DNA from: Flagellimonas allohymeniacidonis
GTDB taxonomy: Bacteria > Bacteroidota > Bacteroidia > Flavobacteriales > Flavobacteriaceae
Assembly: GCF_004296335.1 (NCBI RefSeq)
Contig: NZ_SGIU01000001.1
Location: forward strand, 223,194 to 287,193
Length of the DNA: 64,000 bases
Direction of reading: 5' to 3'
Shown: positions 1 through 8,787 of the stretch, piece by piece
How the letters are laid out: the number at the start of each line of letters is the position of its first letter
Position numbering within the stretch: position 1 is the first letter of the stretch
Translations under genes and position numbers: made by a program
The notes under the pieces: model-generated
What the model saw: only the letters and a program-made list of their open reading frames with translations
The model's database searches: none
What the model was told of the DNA's origin: nothing

Positions 1-813
1 ACCAATGGATAGAAGGGAATCCCTTCCCGAAGCAGTAATAATGGTTATAATAATCGCAATTGCAGCCATAGACACAATAGGCATGGCTTTGTCCAACCAT
101 TTGAACCTGCCGTGGGCGAAATGGTTAAAAAGAAGTCCCGCCAATATGGGAAGAATTACGATTTTGATAATACTCCAAAACATGGCCAAAAAATCAATAG
201 GAACAAGTTCATTGGCCAAGAGCTGCATAAAAAAAGGCGTCAACAAAGGTGATAACAAGGTTGAAACCGCGGTTAGGGTAAGGGATAGGGCCAAATTTGC
301 CCCAGAAATGTAAGCCATAACATTTGATGCCAATCCTCCAGGAGAACATCCTACTAGAATGATGCCCGCGGCAATTTCAGGAGGTAGCCCAGATAATTTG
401 GCGAGCCCAAACCCAATAAAGGGCATAATGGAAAACTGTGCAATCAAACCGATTAAAACCCCTTTGGGCATCTTAACTACCCCAACGAAGTCTTTGATGC
501 CCATAGAGGTTCCCATACCGAACATGATGATAATCAACATGGGAACAATCAATCGTGTTAGTTTGAACGACCCGATTTCAAGAAAGAATTGAGGGTAAAA
601 TAAAGAGGCGGCAACAGCCGCAAAAATCGAAATGGTAAATGAAAACCCTTTTAATTTTTCAAAGGCATTGAATGCTAGTGCCAGTACCATGAAAAACACG
701 ATGACTGCTGGAGCTAGATAATCATATTGATCAACAGACCATAGTAGGACAGCTATTAGCCCTATTAGGAAACCTAGTCTTAATGCCCATTTTCCAATAT
801 TCTTCATTTTCAT
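1..813 (-). CDS. Bile acid:sodium symporter (SBF/BASS) family transporter, C-terminus cut by window edge
   Basis: This reading frame runs leftward from an ATG at 813 and stays open to base 1, so 271 codons are visible and the C-terminus lies outside. The translation is almost wholly hydrophobic, with about eight or nine membrane segments. It contains the SBF hallmark GCSPGGLASNVMAYISGANL in the middle, the region that forms the crossed helices and sodium sites in this family. Such proteins import organic anions with sodium. It is the last visible gene of the leftward alginate arm, 37 bp after the sugar kinase, so a uronate or keto-acid substrate is a reasonable guess, but no residue identifies the substrate. 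The family call is firm and the substrate is inference. Confidence 0.88.
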   Translation of the reverse strand, partial: MKMKNIGKWALRLGFLIGLIAVLLWSVDQYDYLAPAVIVFFMVLALAFNAFEKLKGFSFTISIFAAVAASLFYPQFFLEIGSFKLTRLIVPMLIIIMFGMGTSMGIKDFVGVVKMPKGVLIGLIAQFSIMPFIGFGLAKLSGLPPEIAAGIILVGCSPGGLASNVMAYISGANLALSLTLTAVSTLLSPLLTPFFMQLLANELVPIDFLAMFWSIIKIVILPILAGLLFNHFAHGRFKWLDKAMPIVSMAAIAIIITIITASGRDSLLSIG

Positions 814-850
814 AGAGAAAAATAAATCATGCTTTTAGAAGTTGTAAATG

Positions 851-1864
851 CTATCTTTTGATTGCACCGGAAGTATCCCCTTGGGTTAAACTAGTTACAT
901 TTTTCAAAGAAACCAAGTTGACGTCACCAAGTACGGTGTGTTTAAGTGCACAGGCGGCCGATGCAAAATTTAGTGCTTCCATATCACTTTTATAATGTAG
1001 TAACCCGTAGATAAGTCCTGCAGCAAAGGCGTCACCGGTGCCCACGCGATCTATTACAGGAGTGATGTTTAGGGTATCCGTTTTGATATACTCGCTTCCA
1101 TTCCACATTTTTCCCTGAATTTGCTGATGGGAGGCGCTTACGGATTTTCGAGTTTTTCCCACTACTTTCTCAATTTTTGGAAAAGCATCCATAAGTGATT
1201 TGGCAGCTACTCGAAACTTATCACTCGATTGTCCAAGCCCGAACATCTCTCGAATGCCCCTGCTACTGGTAATGACGATATCGCAGTCTTGGACCAATTC
1301 TGGCATTACCTCTTGCATGGTCTTTCCATATTTCCACATGTTGTCCCGTGAATTAATGTCGCCGGAGACCCTTACGCCCCTTTTCTTTGCGACCTTGATG
1401 GCATCCAAGCAACATTGGGCCGCTCCTTCGGAAATGGCAGGAGTGATACCTGTCCAGTGGAACCAATCTGCATCTTTGAGCACATCTTCCCAATCAATCA
1501 TTTCCGGTTTGATCAACGAAAAAGAGGAGCCTTCCCGTTCATATATCACTTCGCTAGAGCGGTGTACCGCTCCTTTTTCCAAAAAATACTTACCGATCAT
1601 GGTGTCCCCATAAATAACATGTTCTGTACTGAGCCAATGCTTTCGCAGAAATTGGGTGGCAGCTTTTCCCAAAGCGTTGTCAGGAAAGCGGGTCACGTGT
1701 GCAGCCTTCATCCCGAGATAGGCGCATGAAATAGCTACATTGGCCTCTCCGCCCCCATATACAAGTTCTAATGAATTGGCTTGGGCAAATTTTTCGTATC
1801 CCGGTGGCGAAAGACGCATCATTACTTCGCCAAATGTGATTACTTTTTTAGGTAGAGAGTTCAT
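851..1864 (-). CDS. PfkB-family sugar kinase, 2-keto-3-deoxygluconate kinase-like (paralogue of the kinase at 17459)
   Basis: The protein has 337 residues. It opens with ITFGEVMMRLSPPG, carries the sugar-contact motif YGGGEANVA near residue 36, and has the PfkB signature DRVGTGDAFAAGLIYG, in which Asp278 is the expected catalytic base. The family transfers ATP phosphate to a sugar hydroxyl; this branch usually acts on 2-keto-3-deoxygluconate. It is clearly paralogous to the kinase at 17459-18505 and shares long stretches such as WFHWTGITPAIS. Two copies in one alginate locus suggest either dosage or a second keto-sugar substrate, perhaps one made by the RraA and TIM-barrel proteins upstream on the same strand. 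It lies 31 bp downstream of the PL6 lyase gene and is probably co-transcribed with it. Confidence 0.85.
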   Translation of the reverse strand: MNSLPKKVITFGEVMMRLSPPGYEKFAQANSLELVYGGGEANVAISCAYLGMKAAHVTRFPDNALGKAATQFLRKHWLSTEHVIYGDTMIGKYFLEKGAVHRSSEVIYEREGSSFSLIKPEMIDWEDVLKDADWFHWTGITPAISEGAAQCCLDAIKVAKKRGVRVSGDINSRDNMWKYGKTMQEVMPELVQDCDIVITSSRGIREMFGLGQSSDKFRVAAKSLMDAFPKIEKVVGKTRKSVSASHQQIQGKMWNGSEYIKTDTLNITPVIDRVGTGDAFAAGLIYGLLHYKSDMEALNFASAACALKHTVLGDVNLVSLKNVTSLTQGDTSGAIKR

Positions 1865-1895
1865 TTTTATTTTTTTTGGCCAAAATGATGGATGT

Positions 1896-4208
1896 TCAAT
1901 ACATCAATTTTAATGGCAGGTTTTGTTCAATTATAATTTGACCTGAATTTTCTAAGGTATTATTGGATTCAGAGTTGTTCTTCGCACCCCACAAAAGAGC
2001 TACCAATTTTACCCTGTTGTTCTGAAATGTATTGTTTGAAATGTCAACATTGATTATACCGTACGTATGGATCAAAATGCCATTCTTTTCACCTGCACCA
2101 GAATTTTTGAATGTTGAACCCTTTACAATCAGGTTTCCACCAACCGTGGATTCGTCATACCCACCTCGGTAATAATCGATGACGTTTTGATTCACTTTTT
2201 CAAATAAACAGTCAATAACATGTAGGTTTTCAGCATTGTACTCACCCCTATCATCGTCTTCGGAGGAGAGTTCCAGTCCGTTTTTGCAGCTTCTTAGGAG
2301 AGTTGACTTGAACTCAATTAACTCTGAGAAGGAGTGCTTGTAGGCCTTCAGTACATATTCAAAGTCCGATATTTCAGAATCCACAACTTTTAGATTATAG
2401 AGACTGCCCATGTTTTCTTTTAGGCTGGCAAATGCATAATTTTTGCCTGAACCCTGCAGTCGAAGAGCCTTTAATTCAAGTTGACCTTTAGGATTCATTT
2501 CAAAGGCTGGGGTACCATTATCTCCATCATATACAATTAATGATTTTTGACGTCTATCCGCCGATTGAATTGTCAGTGTTCTATTGATTTTTAGGGGTGA
2601 GTGAATTTCGTATAGGTCCGAAGCTAACAGAATTATGTCTCCATCATCGGCGTTGGCAATAGCCGCGACCAGCTCTTCAGAGCTATCTACGATATGTGCT
2701 TTTGGGTCTGCTTCCTCAGGATTGGGATTGAACCATTCAGGGCCGTATAAAGAAAGGTCCATAATGTTTGGTGGTACTGGATCAGTATCATTTACGGCAC
2801 CTATCATATTTTCATGTGCTCTAGAGTGACCCAGTAAGTCTTTGGAGATCTGGTCGAACTCGAATCCCTGATAGGCTTTGAAACCCGGTACGTTTGAAGA
2901 AGGTGTCCAAATATTTTCTTCCAACTCATCCATGGAAAAATCCATCAATTTGAGGCCTTCAACATCTTCAAACTCCACCTCTTGATTGTTTATGACATTG
3001 CTTCTAAAATCAATACCATCTATTGAATCGTACCGCATAATAGGCGTTTGATCTCCCTTGGAATTAAAAATAATATTATTGGCCATAAGGGTTCGTATAG
3101 GTGTTTCTGATCTAATCTCAGAAGGAGGGAGGACATCTTTCTGGTCAACATTGGAGCCTACTCCAATCTGCCAAGGCGATTTGCAATCGACCCAAGTATT
3201 ATAGGCTACCACCACATCGGTAACTTGAATATATCGGTTTATGGCAGACCTTCTAATTCCATTCATTAATGCCAAGGGGGCCCTAAAGACCTCTCCATGA
3301 AGGTTGTAGAAATAATTATTGGTCACCCAGTGGCCGGTTCCTATGAGCCGTATCCCGCCAATATTGGGTGAATCTTCCGCTCCAATAAAATAGTTGCCAT
3401 CAATAGTACAGTAGTTTCCATGGCGAGTAACTAAAGACCCCTCACTTTTATAAAAAACATTGTTTCTAAATTCATTGAAGTTGCTTTTGCTAGATATGAT
3501 TTCCACTTCGCCATTGCATTTTTCAAAAAAATTGTTGGCCACCAAGGTATTGCTTGGCGACATTGAGGTGCTGCTGTTGCCAAGTTGTATGGTTTCAGCG
3601 CTGGGGCCTCCTTTTGGGGGCCTTGGGCCAAAATGGTTGTTGATAATTTTGTGGTAGTTTTTAATATTCTGATTCCCCTCGATATCTACTCGTACTGTTG
3701 GCCCCCTATTTGATTTGCCCGCTAAATAGCAATGATCGAATTGATTATGGCGACCTTTAAAAAGCACCCAGAGATCTTGTATATTTTTTTGGGATTTGTT
3801 ATAGTCCTTTATTACGCAATTGGTCACTCTGCTGTGGTTGGCCACTGTATCTTCGTTGATGAAGAATTGAATGACCGACTGGGAGGGGGAAGAACCATTT
3901 TTAAAGTAAAGTCCGTTAACCACCAAATAGTCACCCCCTAATTTCAAATCTGAATGTCCCGTTAGGATGACTTCACCTGGAGTTTCTGCGCGAAGTGTAA
4001 CGGGTCGGTCTTTGGTGCCATGCGCAACAAACCGGATTTGTACATCTCGCCAAGATCCGTTGGTCATAACAATTTCAGTTCCGGCTTCGGCATTTGAAAT
4101 CGCTTCGCTCAATTCATGCGCATTTGAAACCAAAACCGAGGTATCGGTGTTTTCTGGACTGCAATTGACTATTACAAGGAACAATGCTAGTAGTGCTAGG
4201 TATTTCAT
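1896..4208 (-). CDS. PL6-family alginate lyase lipoprotein (chondroitinase B-like beta-helix)
   Basis: The 770-residue protein starts with a lipoprotein-type signal ending at Cys16, followed by SPEN, an acidic export-type tail. Residues 25-450 form the chondroitinase B/PL6 right-handed beta-helix. Its key motif NGEVEIISSKS gives the calcium-binding acids Glu234 and Glu236 and the putative Lys241 base, and LVTRHG gives Arg262. These match the Ca/Lys/Arg set known for PL6 lyases such as AlyGC. A second, more degenerate beta-helix follows from about residue 500, as in two-domain PL6 enzymes. The enzyme should cut alginate by beta-elimination at the cell surface or in the periplasm. The position -1 residue of the lipobox (Asn) is unusual, so lipidation is likely but not certain. 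It is 10 bp downstream of the TIM-barrel gene. Confidence 0.9.
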   Translation of the reverse strand: MKYLALLALFLVIVNCSPENTDTSVLVSNAHELSEAISNAEAGTEIVMTNGSWRDVQIRFVAHGTKDRPVTLRAETPGEVILTGHSDLKLGGDYLVVNGLYFKNGSSPSQSVIQFFINEDTVANHSRVTNCVIKDYNKSQKNIQDLWVLFKGRHNQFDHCYLAGKSNRGPTVRVDIEGNQNIKNYHKIINNHFGPRPPKGGPSAETIQLGNSSTSMSPSNTLVANNFFEKCNGEVEIISSKSNFNEFRNNVFYKSEGSLVTRHGNYCTIDGNYFIGAEDSPNIGGIRLIGTGHWVTNNYFYNLHGEVFRAPLALMNGIRRSAINRYIQVTDVVVAYNTWVDCKSPWQIGVGSNVDQKDVLPPSEIRSETPIRTLMANNIIFNSKGDQTPIMRYDSIDGIDFRSNVINNQEVEFEDVEGLKLMDFSMDELEENIWTPSSNVPGFKAYQGFEFDQISKDLLGHSRAHENMIGAVNDTDPVPPNIMDLSLYGPEWFNPNPEEADPKAHIVDSSEELVAAIANADDGDIILLASDLYEIHSPLKINRTLTIQSADRRQKSLIVYDGDNGTPAFEMNPKGQLELKALRLQGSGKNYAFASLKENMGSLYNLKVVDSEISDFEYVLKAYKHSFSELIEFKSTLLRSCKNGLELSSEDDDRGEYNAENLHVIDCLFEKVNQNVIDYYRGGYDESTVGGNLIVKGSTFKNSGAGEKNGILIHTYGIINVDISNNTFQNNRVKLVALLWGAKNNSESNNTLENSGQIIIEQNLPLKLMY

Positions 4209-4218
4209 ATTGATTAGT

Positions 4219-5166
4219 TTAAGCTTCTTCCCAAAATTTTTGAATGGCGTTTAAGTCTTTTTTTATGGCGTCGAAGACCACTTTTTTATCTACGGTAATT
4301 TTGTTTCTGCCTTTTTCCGCTCCACCCAAAGGATATTCTAGATGTAATGATGTAGGTGGATTTAGACCATAACCTTTCAAGAGTTTGAAATAACCATTAA
4401 AGTCTACCATGCCTTCTCCAATAGGGACATTTACAACTTTCCATTGGCCATCTACTTTTCCCCACTTAAAATCTTTCAGTACAATGGTCTTTATGGAACG
4501 ATGAAGTAATCTAAGTCCGTTCCTCCAAGACAATCCACTGTCGACCATAGCATGACGAATATCGTACTGCGTTCCGAAATAGTCTAGGTCAGCGGCTTTG
4601 AGCAGTTGTTCCACCTCCCAAAAGGAAGCACCAATTTTTGTTCCCGCATGGTTTTGGTAGCATCCTATGATATTGTACTGTTTATTTACCTCTCCCAGTT
4701 CCTTTATCCTTTGTTGGAAAAAGGCCATAGATTTTTGCATGGACTTACCATCTAGATATTCAAACCAGTTACTGCGATAGAATTTTATGCCAAGTTTGGC
4801 TGCCATTTTTATGGTTTTAATATCATGGTCGTTAGCAACATCACCAATCGCAGTGGTTATAAGTTCACATACCGCCCCAACCGCTTTAATATCTTCAACG
4901 GCCTTGGGTAAATCGGTTTCCACATTTTCGGGTAGTACATGACCTTTGGGGCGAACGGTCAAATCTAAACCATCGAAGCCCAATTCTGCCGAAATTTGAG
5001 CTGCTTCCTTTACATTCAAAAAGTGCAAATGCTTGGAAAACAAATGCACATTCAGTGGCCTATGGATTTTTTGTTGCCCAAACAAATACAATGGAAAGGG
5101 GGCCAATGGGGTCAACGCTGTGGCTGCCCCTAAATGCTTGATGAACTTGCGTCTTTTATTAATCAT
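4219..5166 (-). CDS. Sugar phosphate isomerase/epimerase-like TIM-barrel protein with Tat signal
   Basis: The 315-residue protein begins MINKRRKFIKHLG and then a hydrophobic stretch ending near Gln31, a twin-arginine signal. The mature part resembles xylose isomerase-like TIM barrels (AP endonuclease 2 superfamily): LGFDGLDLTVRPKGH near the front, an EL strand, YDIRHAMVDSG, and a late LHLEYP acid motif, which would hold metal-binding His, Asp and Glu residues. The Tat signal implies export of a folded, perhaps metal-loaded enzyme to the periplasm. That is odd for a sugar isomerase, though known in Bacteroidetes. The substrate is unknown. It sits between the RraA-family gene and the PL6 gene in the leftward alginate arm, so an uronate-derived sugar is likely. 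Confidence 0.78.
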   Translation of the reverse strand: MINKRRKFIKHLGAATALTPLAPFPLYLFGQQKIHRPLNVHLFSKHLHFLNVKEAAQISAELGFDGLDLTVRPKGHVLPENVETDLPKAVEDIKAVGAVCELITTAIGDVANDHDIKTIKMAAKLGIKFYRSNWFEYLDGKSMQKSMAFFQQRIKELGEVNKQYNIIGCYQNHAGTKIGASFWEVEQLLKAADLDYFGTQYDIRHAMVDSGLSWRNGLRLLHRSIKTIVLKDFKWGKVDGQWKVVNVPIGEGMVDFNGYFKLLKGYGLNPPTSLHLEYPLGGAEKGRNKITVDKKVVFDAIKKDLNAIQKFWEEA

Positions 5167-5301
5167 ATCTGTTAATGGTTTATTGCCTTTATAACTAGTA
5201 TTAAAAGTGAGATCCTCTAAGCATAAAATGGCAAAAAAGATAATTATGGTTGTATTTAAGACCTCTTGATAAAGAGTGCACTAAGGGTAAATTCACATGT
5301 C

Positions 5302-6009
5302 TTAATTCATTTTTTTCCACGTCTCAAATTCTTTCAAGGTTTTTGCATGGGTAGGTGGATAAAGCCCTATAATGGATTTTCCTTGATTAACTTTTCCCAT
5401 CACAAATTCTTCAAATAAGGTCATTTGCAAACATTCTTCGGCGACTTCCTTGGCTATGTTTGCCGGTATGACCATAACCCCATCATCATCACCAACAATA
5501 AAATCCCCTGGAAATACGGCTACATCGCCACAACCAATCGGCTCATTTACTGCAATTGCCTGGTGAAGAGTTAGATTCGTGGGCGCAGAAGGATTTTGGT
5601 GAAAGGCCGGAAAATTTAAATCAGCAATCTCAGCCGAATCGCGGAAACCACCGTCGGTAACGATTCCTGCCGCTCCTCTTATCATAAGTCTGGTTGCCAA
5701 AATGGAACCTGCCGAAGCAGCACGGGCATCTTTTCTACTGTCAATCACCAGCACGTGTCCTTCAGGGCACTCTTCAACTGCTACCCGTTGCAAATGTTTA
5801 GGATCTCTAAATACCTCAATGGGGTTTAAATCTTCACGAGCAGGAATGTATCTTAAAGTATAGGCTTGCCCCACCATGTTGGGTTTCCCCAGTTTGAGTG
5901 GTTTGACTCCTTGAATGAATTGGTTTTTTAGCCCTCTTTTAAACAGACAAGTGGCAATGGTGGCAGTACTCACTTGTCTCAGTTTTTCAGCTGTTGATTT
6001 TTTTGCCAT
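5302..6009 (-). CDS. RraA-family protein (HMG/CHA aldolase or demethylmenaquinone methyltransferase-like fold)
   Basis: The 235-residue protein carries the RraA signature block GIVTDGGFRDSAEI, followed by GCGDVAVFPGDFIVGDDDG and VMVIP, typical of the family that includes 4-hydroxy-4-methyl-2-oxoglutarate aldolases and the RNase E inhibitor RraA. The Arg-Asp pair in GGFRD is the metal and pyruvate site in aldolase members, so a class II retro-aldol role on a keto acid fits an alginate locus better than RNase regulation. It is the first gene of the leftward arm. Its start is 103 bp from the PL7 start, and the two share the operator region at 6055-6107. The name ‘methyltransferase’ often given to this family is not supported by the sequence. 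Confidence 0.8.
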   Translation of the reverse strand: MAKKSTAEKLRQVSTATIATCLFKRGLKNQFIQGVKPLKLGKPNMVGQAYTLRYIPAREDLNPIEVFRDPKHLQRVAVEECPEGHVLVIDSRKDARAASAGSILATRLMIRGAAGIVTDGGFRDSAEIADLNFPAFHQNPSAPTNLTLHQAIAVNEPIGCGDVAVFPGDFIVGDDDGVMVIPANIAKEVAEECLQMTLFEEFVMGKVNQGKSIIGLYPPTHAKTLKEFETWKKMN

Positions 6010-6054
6010 GTTTTCTAAATTCTGTTGTTGTTTGAAAGCTTTTTATGTTAAAAA

Positions 6055-6107
6055 TTTGTTAGTGTTACAAATATATGTATTTTTGGTAAACCAATCTGGT
6101 TAACCAA
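6055..6107. promoter_or_regulatory. Divergent promoter with a two-unit FadR-type operator
   Basis: Two near-perfect palindromes, TTGGTAAACCAA (6083-6094) and CTGGTTAACCAA (6096-6107), are spaced 13 bp apart. A rightward promoter TTTG (6055-6058), 19 bp spacer, TATTTTTG (6078-6085) fits the Bacteroidetes consensus and its -7 box overlaps the first palindrome. A leftward -7 box TATATTTG reads from 6075 to 6068. A repressor here would block both the PL7-kdgF and the RraA-PL6 arms. The same palindromes recur before susC and before the GntR gene at 13671, which makes that regulator the obvious ligand. Confidence 0.8.
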
Positions 6108-6112
6108 TTTTT

Positions 6113-8140
6113 ATGAACAAGCTTATATTCCCCATATTGTGCAGCTCTTTTTTACTGATTATAGGATGTAAAAACTCTAATAATGTTTCTAAGAAGGATG
6201 TTGCAACACCTAATGCAAATGAGGTTATACCCTTTTTCCAACATTGGAATCTAATCTTAGGTGATGGTTCCAATGTAGGTCAGGCAATGGAATATGAGAA
6301 TGAAGATTTCTTTTTCACCGCCCAGGATGACCAGGGCGATTGGGTCGTGTTTAAAACCCCTAATGCAGGGAATACCCATGGCACTTCCAACAATACAAGA
6401 ACAGAACTGGCACAACTAAAAAAATGGACGCCGTTGACGGAAGCTAAAATGAATGCTACCTTGAAGGTAATGAATGTGTCAAGTACAGGTGATGCCCGCG
6501 TTGCTTCCACATACTCCGTTGTGGTTGGGCAGATTCATAGCGCGGATGGGCATGAGAACGAACCGCTAAAAATATTTTACAAGAAATTTCCAGGCCATAC
6601 CAAAGGTTCCGTCTTCTGGAATTACGAAATCAATACTGCGGGTGATGACAATTCAAAAAGATGGGATTATTCCATTCCTATTTGGGGTTATGACATGTCT
6701 GTTGTTGGAGCAGATGAAAACACTTTTCCACCAGAACCAAAAGATGGTATCACTTTAGGGGAAGAGTTCAGTTATGAGGTTGAGGTTAAGGACGGAATAA
6801 TGTACCTTAAATTCACCAGTGAAGGGCATGAAACCAAAACATTTACCAAAAATCTTATCTCATCGGAATATGTAGAAAAGGTAAATATACCGGAGCAAGT
6901 CCAAAACCTCTTTGTACCTGTGGGGCAAGACGGTATTGAGCTTGAAAACGCATATAAAGATGAAGGGCTCTTTTTTAAATTGGGATGTTATAACCAAACC
7001 AATGGAAAAGACCCTAAAGTAAATAAAGTCTGGTGTTCAGGCGCCGAAACCCATGGTGGAGATATTCAAAAACAATATGCGGACGGGAACTATGCTGAAG
7101 TTTGGTTCAAATCAGCAAGTATCAAAGTCAGTGATGAGGCTATTTCGAATGCGGGGTATTTCAAAGCAAATGACGGCTTAAGTTCAAAAACAGTTTATCC
7201 AAGTGAGGTGATTCCCTTCATGGATAAATTTAAAATGCTTACGGGAGATGGAACCAATGTGGAAAATCTTGTCGACTTCGAACATAAAGACTTTTTCTAT
7301 ACTGTAATTGATGGTACGAGACGTTGGGTAGTCTATAAAACACCAAATTCTGGTGTCACTTCACCAAATTCCAGCAATACAAGAACAGAGTTACAGGAAA
7401 AAAGAGAATGGACGCCCGAAGAAGGAGGTAAGCTAACAGGCACCTGCAAGGTCATGCAGGTCTCCGTTTCCGGTGATGCCAGAGTTGCTGCCTCTTACTC
7501 CGTGGTCGTTGGACAAATTCATAGTGGTGAGGGGCATGAAAATGAACCCCTAAAAATATTTTATAAGAAATTTCCAGGTCATGGTAAAGGTTCTGTCTTT
7601 TGGAATTATGAAATCAACACAGCGGGTGATGATAATTCTACGAGGTGGGATTATTCAACCGCCGTATGGGGATATGATATGTCTGTAGTAGGGGAGGGCA
7701 AAAATAATCCTCCTGCTGAACCTATGGATGGAATAGAACTAGGTGAAGAGTTCAGCTATGAAATAAATGTATATAAAGGCATCATGTACCTTACATTTAA
7801 AAGTGATGATCACGAGACAAAAACTTTTACTAAAAATTTGATCAAATCTGAATACGTAAATCGTTCAGACCTACCAGCTCAAGTCAAAAAACTATTTGTG
7901 CCAATAGGACAAGATGGGACCGAACGAGCCATTGCCTATAGCGGAGAGTTAAATTATTTCAAACAAGGTGCATACAACCAAACCAATGGGAAAGATCCTG
8001 AAACCAATATGGTTTGGTGTGCCGGCGCCGAAATATATGGAGGTGATATAGCTAAACAATATGAACATGGCTGTTACGCAGAAGTATGGTTTAGAGAAGC
8101 AACTGTAGGTATGGGTACTCCTCCAAAACAAATTGAGTAA
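6113..8140 (+). CDS. Tandem PL7-family alginate lyase lipoprotein (two catalytic domains)
   Basis: The 675-residue protein has a lipoprotein signal with lipobox LIIGC (Cys19). Two homologous domains follow at about 38-337 and 366-665. Each contains the PL7 triad of motifs: NTRTEL (Arg96 and Arg424), VVGQIHS (Gln140/His142 and Gln468/His470) and the FFKLGCYNQTNG or YFKQGAYNQTNG block with the catalytic Tyr. These residues bind and deprotonate alginate for beta-elimination. Both domains keep the full set, so both are probably active. Lipidation suggests a cell-surface lyase that feeds the SusCD system. The start is fixed by the promoter at 6055-6085. The two repeats are about 60-70% alike by eye, an internal duplication old enough to have diverged. 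kdgF follows after 43 bp. Confidence 0.9.
   Translation: MNKLIFPILCSSFLLIIGCKNSNNVSKKDVATPNANEVIPFFQHWNLILGDGSNVGQAMEYENEDFFFTAQDDQGDWVVFKTPNAGNTHGTSNNTRTELAQLKKWTPLTEAKMNATLKVMNVSSTGDARVASTYSVVVGQIHSADGHENEPLKIFYKKFPGHTKGSVFWNYEINTAGDDNSKRWDYSIPIWGYDMSVVGADENTFPPEPKDGITLGEEFSYEVEVKDGIMYLKFTSEGHETKTFTKNLISSEYVEKVNIPEQVQNLFVPVGQDGIELENAYKDEGLFFKLGCYNQTNGKDPKVNKVWCSGAETHGGDIQKQYADGNYAEVWFKSASIKVSDEAISNAGYFKANDGLSSKTVYPSEVIPFMDKFKMLTGDGTNVENLVDFEHKDFFYTVIDGTRRWVVYKTPNSGVTSPNSSNTRTELQEKREWTPEEGGKLTGTCKVMQVSVSGDARVAASYSVVVGQIHSGEGHENEPLKIFYKKFPGHGKGSVFWNYEINTAGDDNSTRWDYSTAVWGYDMSVVGEGKNNPPAEPMDGIELGEEFSYEINVYKGIMYLTFKSDDHETKTFTKNLIKSEYVNRSDLPAQVKKLFVPIGQDGTERAIAYSGELNYFKQGAYNQTNGKDPETNMVWCAGAEIYGGDIAKQYEHGCYAEVWFREATVGMGTPPKQIE
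6230..8110 (+). repeat. Internal duplication of the PL7 lyase domain
   Basis: Two direct copies of about 900 bases (6230-7130 and 7210-8110) encode the two lyase domains. Stretches such as the codons for HENEPLKIFYKKFPGH occur in both. The copies have diverged throughout, so this is an old duplication, not an assembly artefact. Confidence 0.75.
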
Positions 8141-8183
8141 GCAAATCGGGTGATATTTTATAACCACTTAAGAACAAGACTAT

Positions 8184-8534
8184 ATGAAGACTTTTGGAGC
8201 AAGTAAGGAATTTATCAAAGGCGAAGACCTAGACTGGGAAGTAGTTGGTGAAGGCCTAAAGCGAAAGATTATGGGCTATGACGATAAGATCATGTTGGTC
8301 AAAGTTCATTTTGAAGTGGGGGCTGTAGGTCAGATGCATGAGCATTACCACTCACAGGTTACCTATGTTGAAAGCGGAAGCTTTGATGTAACTATCGATG
8401 GAAAGACACAGACGTTAAAAGGAGGTGATTCCTTTTACATTCCCCCTCATGCCATGCATGGTGCGGTCTGCACCGAGGCAGGGGTTTTAATTGATGTGTT
8501 TAGCCCCATTCGCGAAGATTTCATGCAATCCTAG
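8184..8534 (+). CDS. kdgF: KdgF-type cupin, unsaturated uronate linearisation
   Basis: The 116-residue protein is a single small cupin barrel. Motif 1 is GQMHEHYHSQVTYVESG, with metal-binding His residues, and motif 2 is GGDSFYIPPHAMHG. KdgF proteins convert the 4,5-unsaturated monouronate released by alginate or pectin lyases into the linear keto form, which is then reduced to KDG. The position directly after a PL7 lyase and in front of the SusCD, SDR and KdgK genes fits this role exactly. It has no signal peptide, so it should be cytoplasmic. Other small cupins look similar, but the context makes KdgF the best call. Confidence 0.88.
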   Translation: MKTFGASKEFIKGEDLDWEVVGEGLKRKIMGYDDKIMLVKVHFEVGAVGQMHEHYHSQVTYVESGSFDVTIDGKTQTLKGGDSFYIPPHAMHGAVCTEAGVLIDVFSPIREDFMQS

Positions 8535-8652
8535 GACTGGAAAAAAGAAACTTTGTTGATTTATTTCTTGTTTTTTTTAAACAGATTAAATAATTCCATA
8601 AAAATTTAACATTTAAATGCAGATATCGTTTTTTATTAACGAATAGATAACA

Positions 8653-8695
8653 TATATTTGGTCTACCAAACTGGTAAACCAATTTGGTAGACCAA
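8653..8695 (+). promoter_or_regulatory. Three-unit FadR-type operator overlapping a -7 box upstream of susC
   Basis: Three palindromes TTGGTCTACCAA (8658-8669), CTGGTAAACCAA (8671-8682) and TTGGTAGACCAA (8684-8695) lie at exact 13 bp steps. A perfect -7 element TATATTTG (8653-8660) overlaps the first. The upstream -33 region is only a T-run, so the promoter may need help. The predicted transcript start near 8664 leaves an unusually long leader of about 309 bases before susC. Confidence 0.78.
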
Positions 8696-8756
8696 TAAAA
8701 TCTCAACAAAACAAACCGATTACACTTGTATTATATGGAACGAAACACAACATAAA

Positions 8757-8787
8757 AAAAGGATAGGTGCACGCCTATCCTTTTAAG
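8757..8787 (+). terminator. Strong intrinsic terminator hairpin within the susC leader
   Basis: AAAAGGATAGG (8757-8767) and CCTATCCTTTT (8774-8784) form an 11 bp perfect stem with a six-base loop, ending in T residues. It lies between the operator/promoter at 8653 and the susC ATG at 8973. It could end transcripts from that promoter as an attenuator or short leader RNA, or end read-through from kdgF. Confidence 0.75.

Noticed and set aside
5..592. Rightward frames of about 100 and 77 codons at the left edge
   Set aside because: They are the complement of a well-supported SBF transporter gene that reads leftward from 813 and has no stop within the window.
5302..6009. Calling the RraA-family gene a menaquinone methyltransferase
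   Set aside because: The family has no methyltransferase motif; the old name is a known misannotation.
6230..8110. Tandem repeat in the PL7 gene as an assembly error
   Set aside because: The copies differ throughout their length and each encodes a full, diverged domain, so duplication is real.
8658..8695. Palindromic repeats as ends of a mobile element or CRISPR repeats
   Set aside because: The units are 12 bp at 13 bp steps, recur singly or doubly near other promoters of the same locus, and fit a FadR operator; no transposase or spacers are present.
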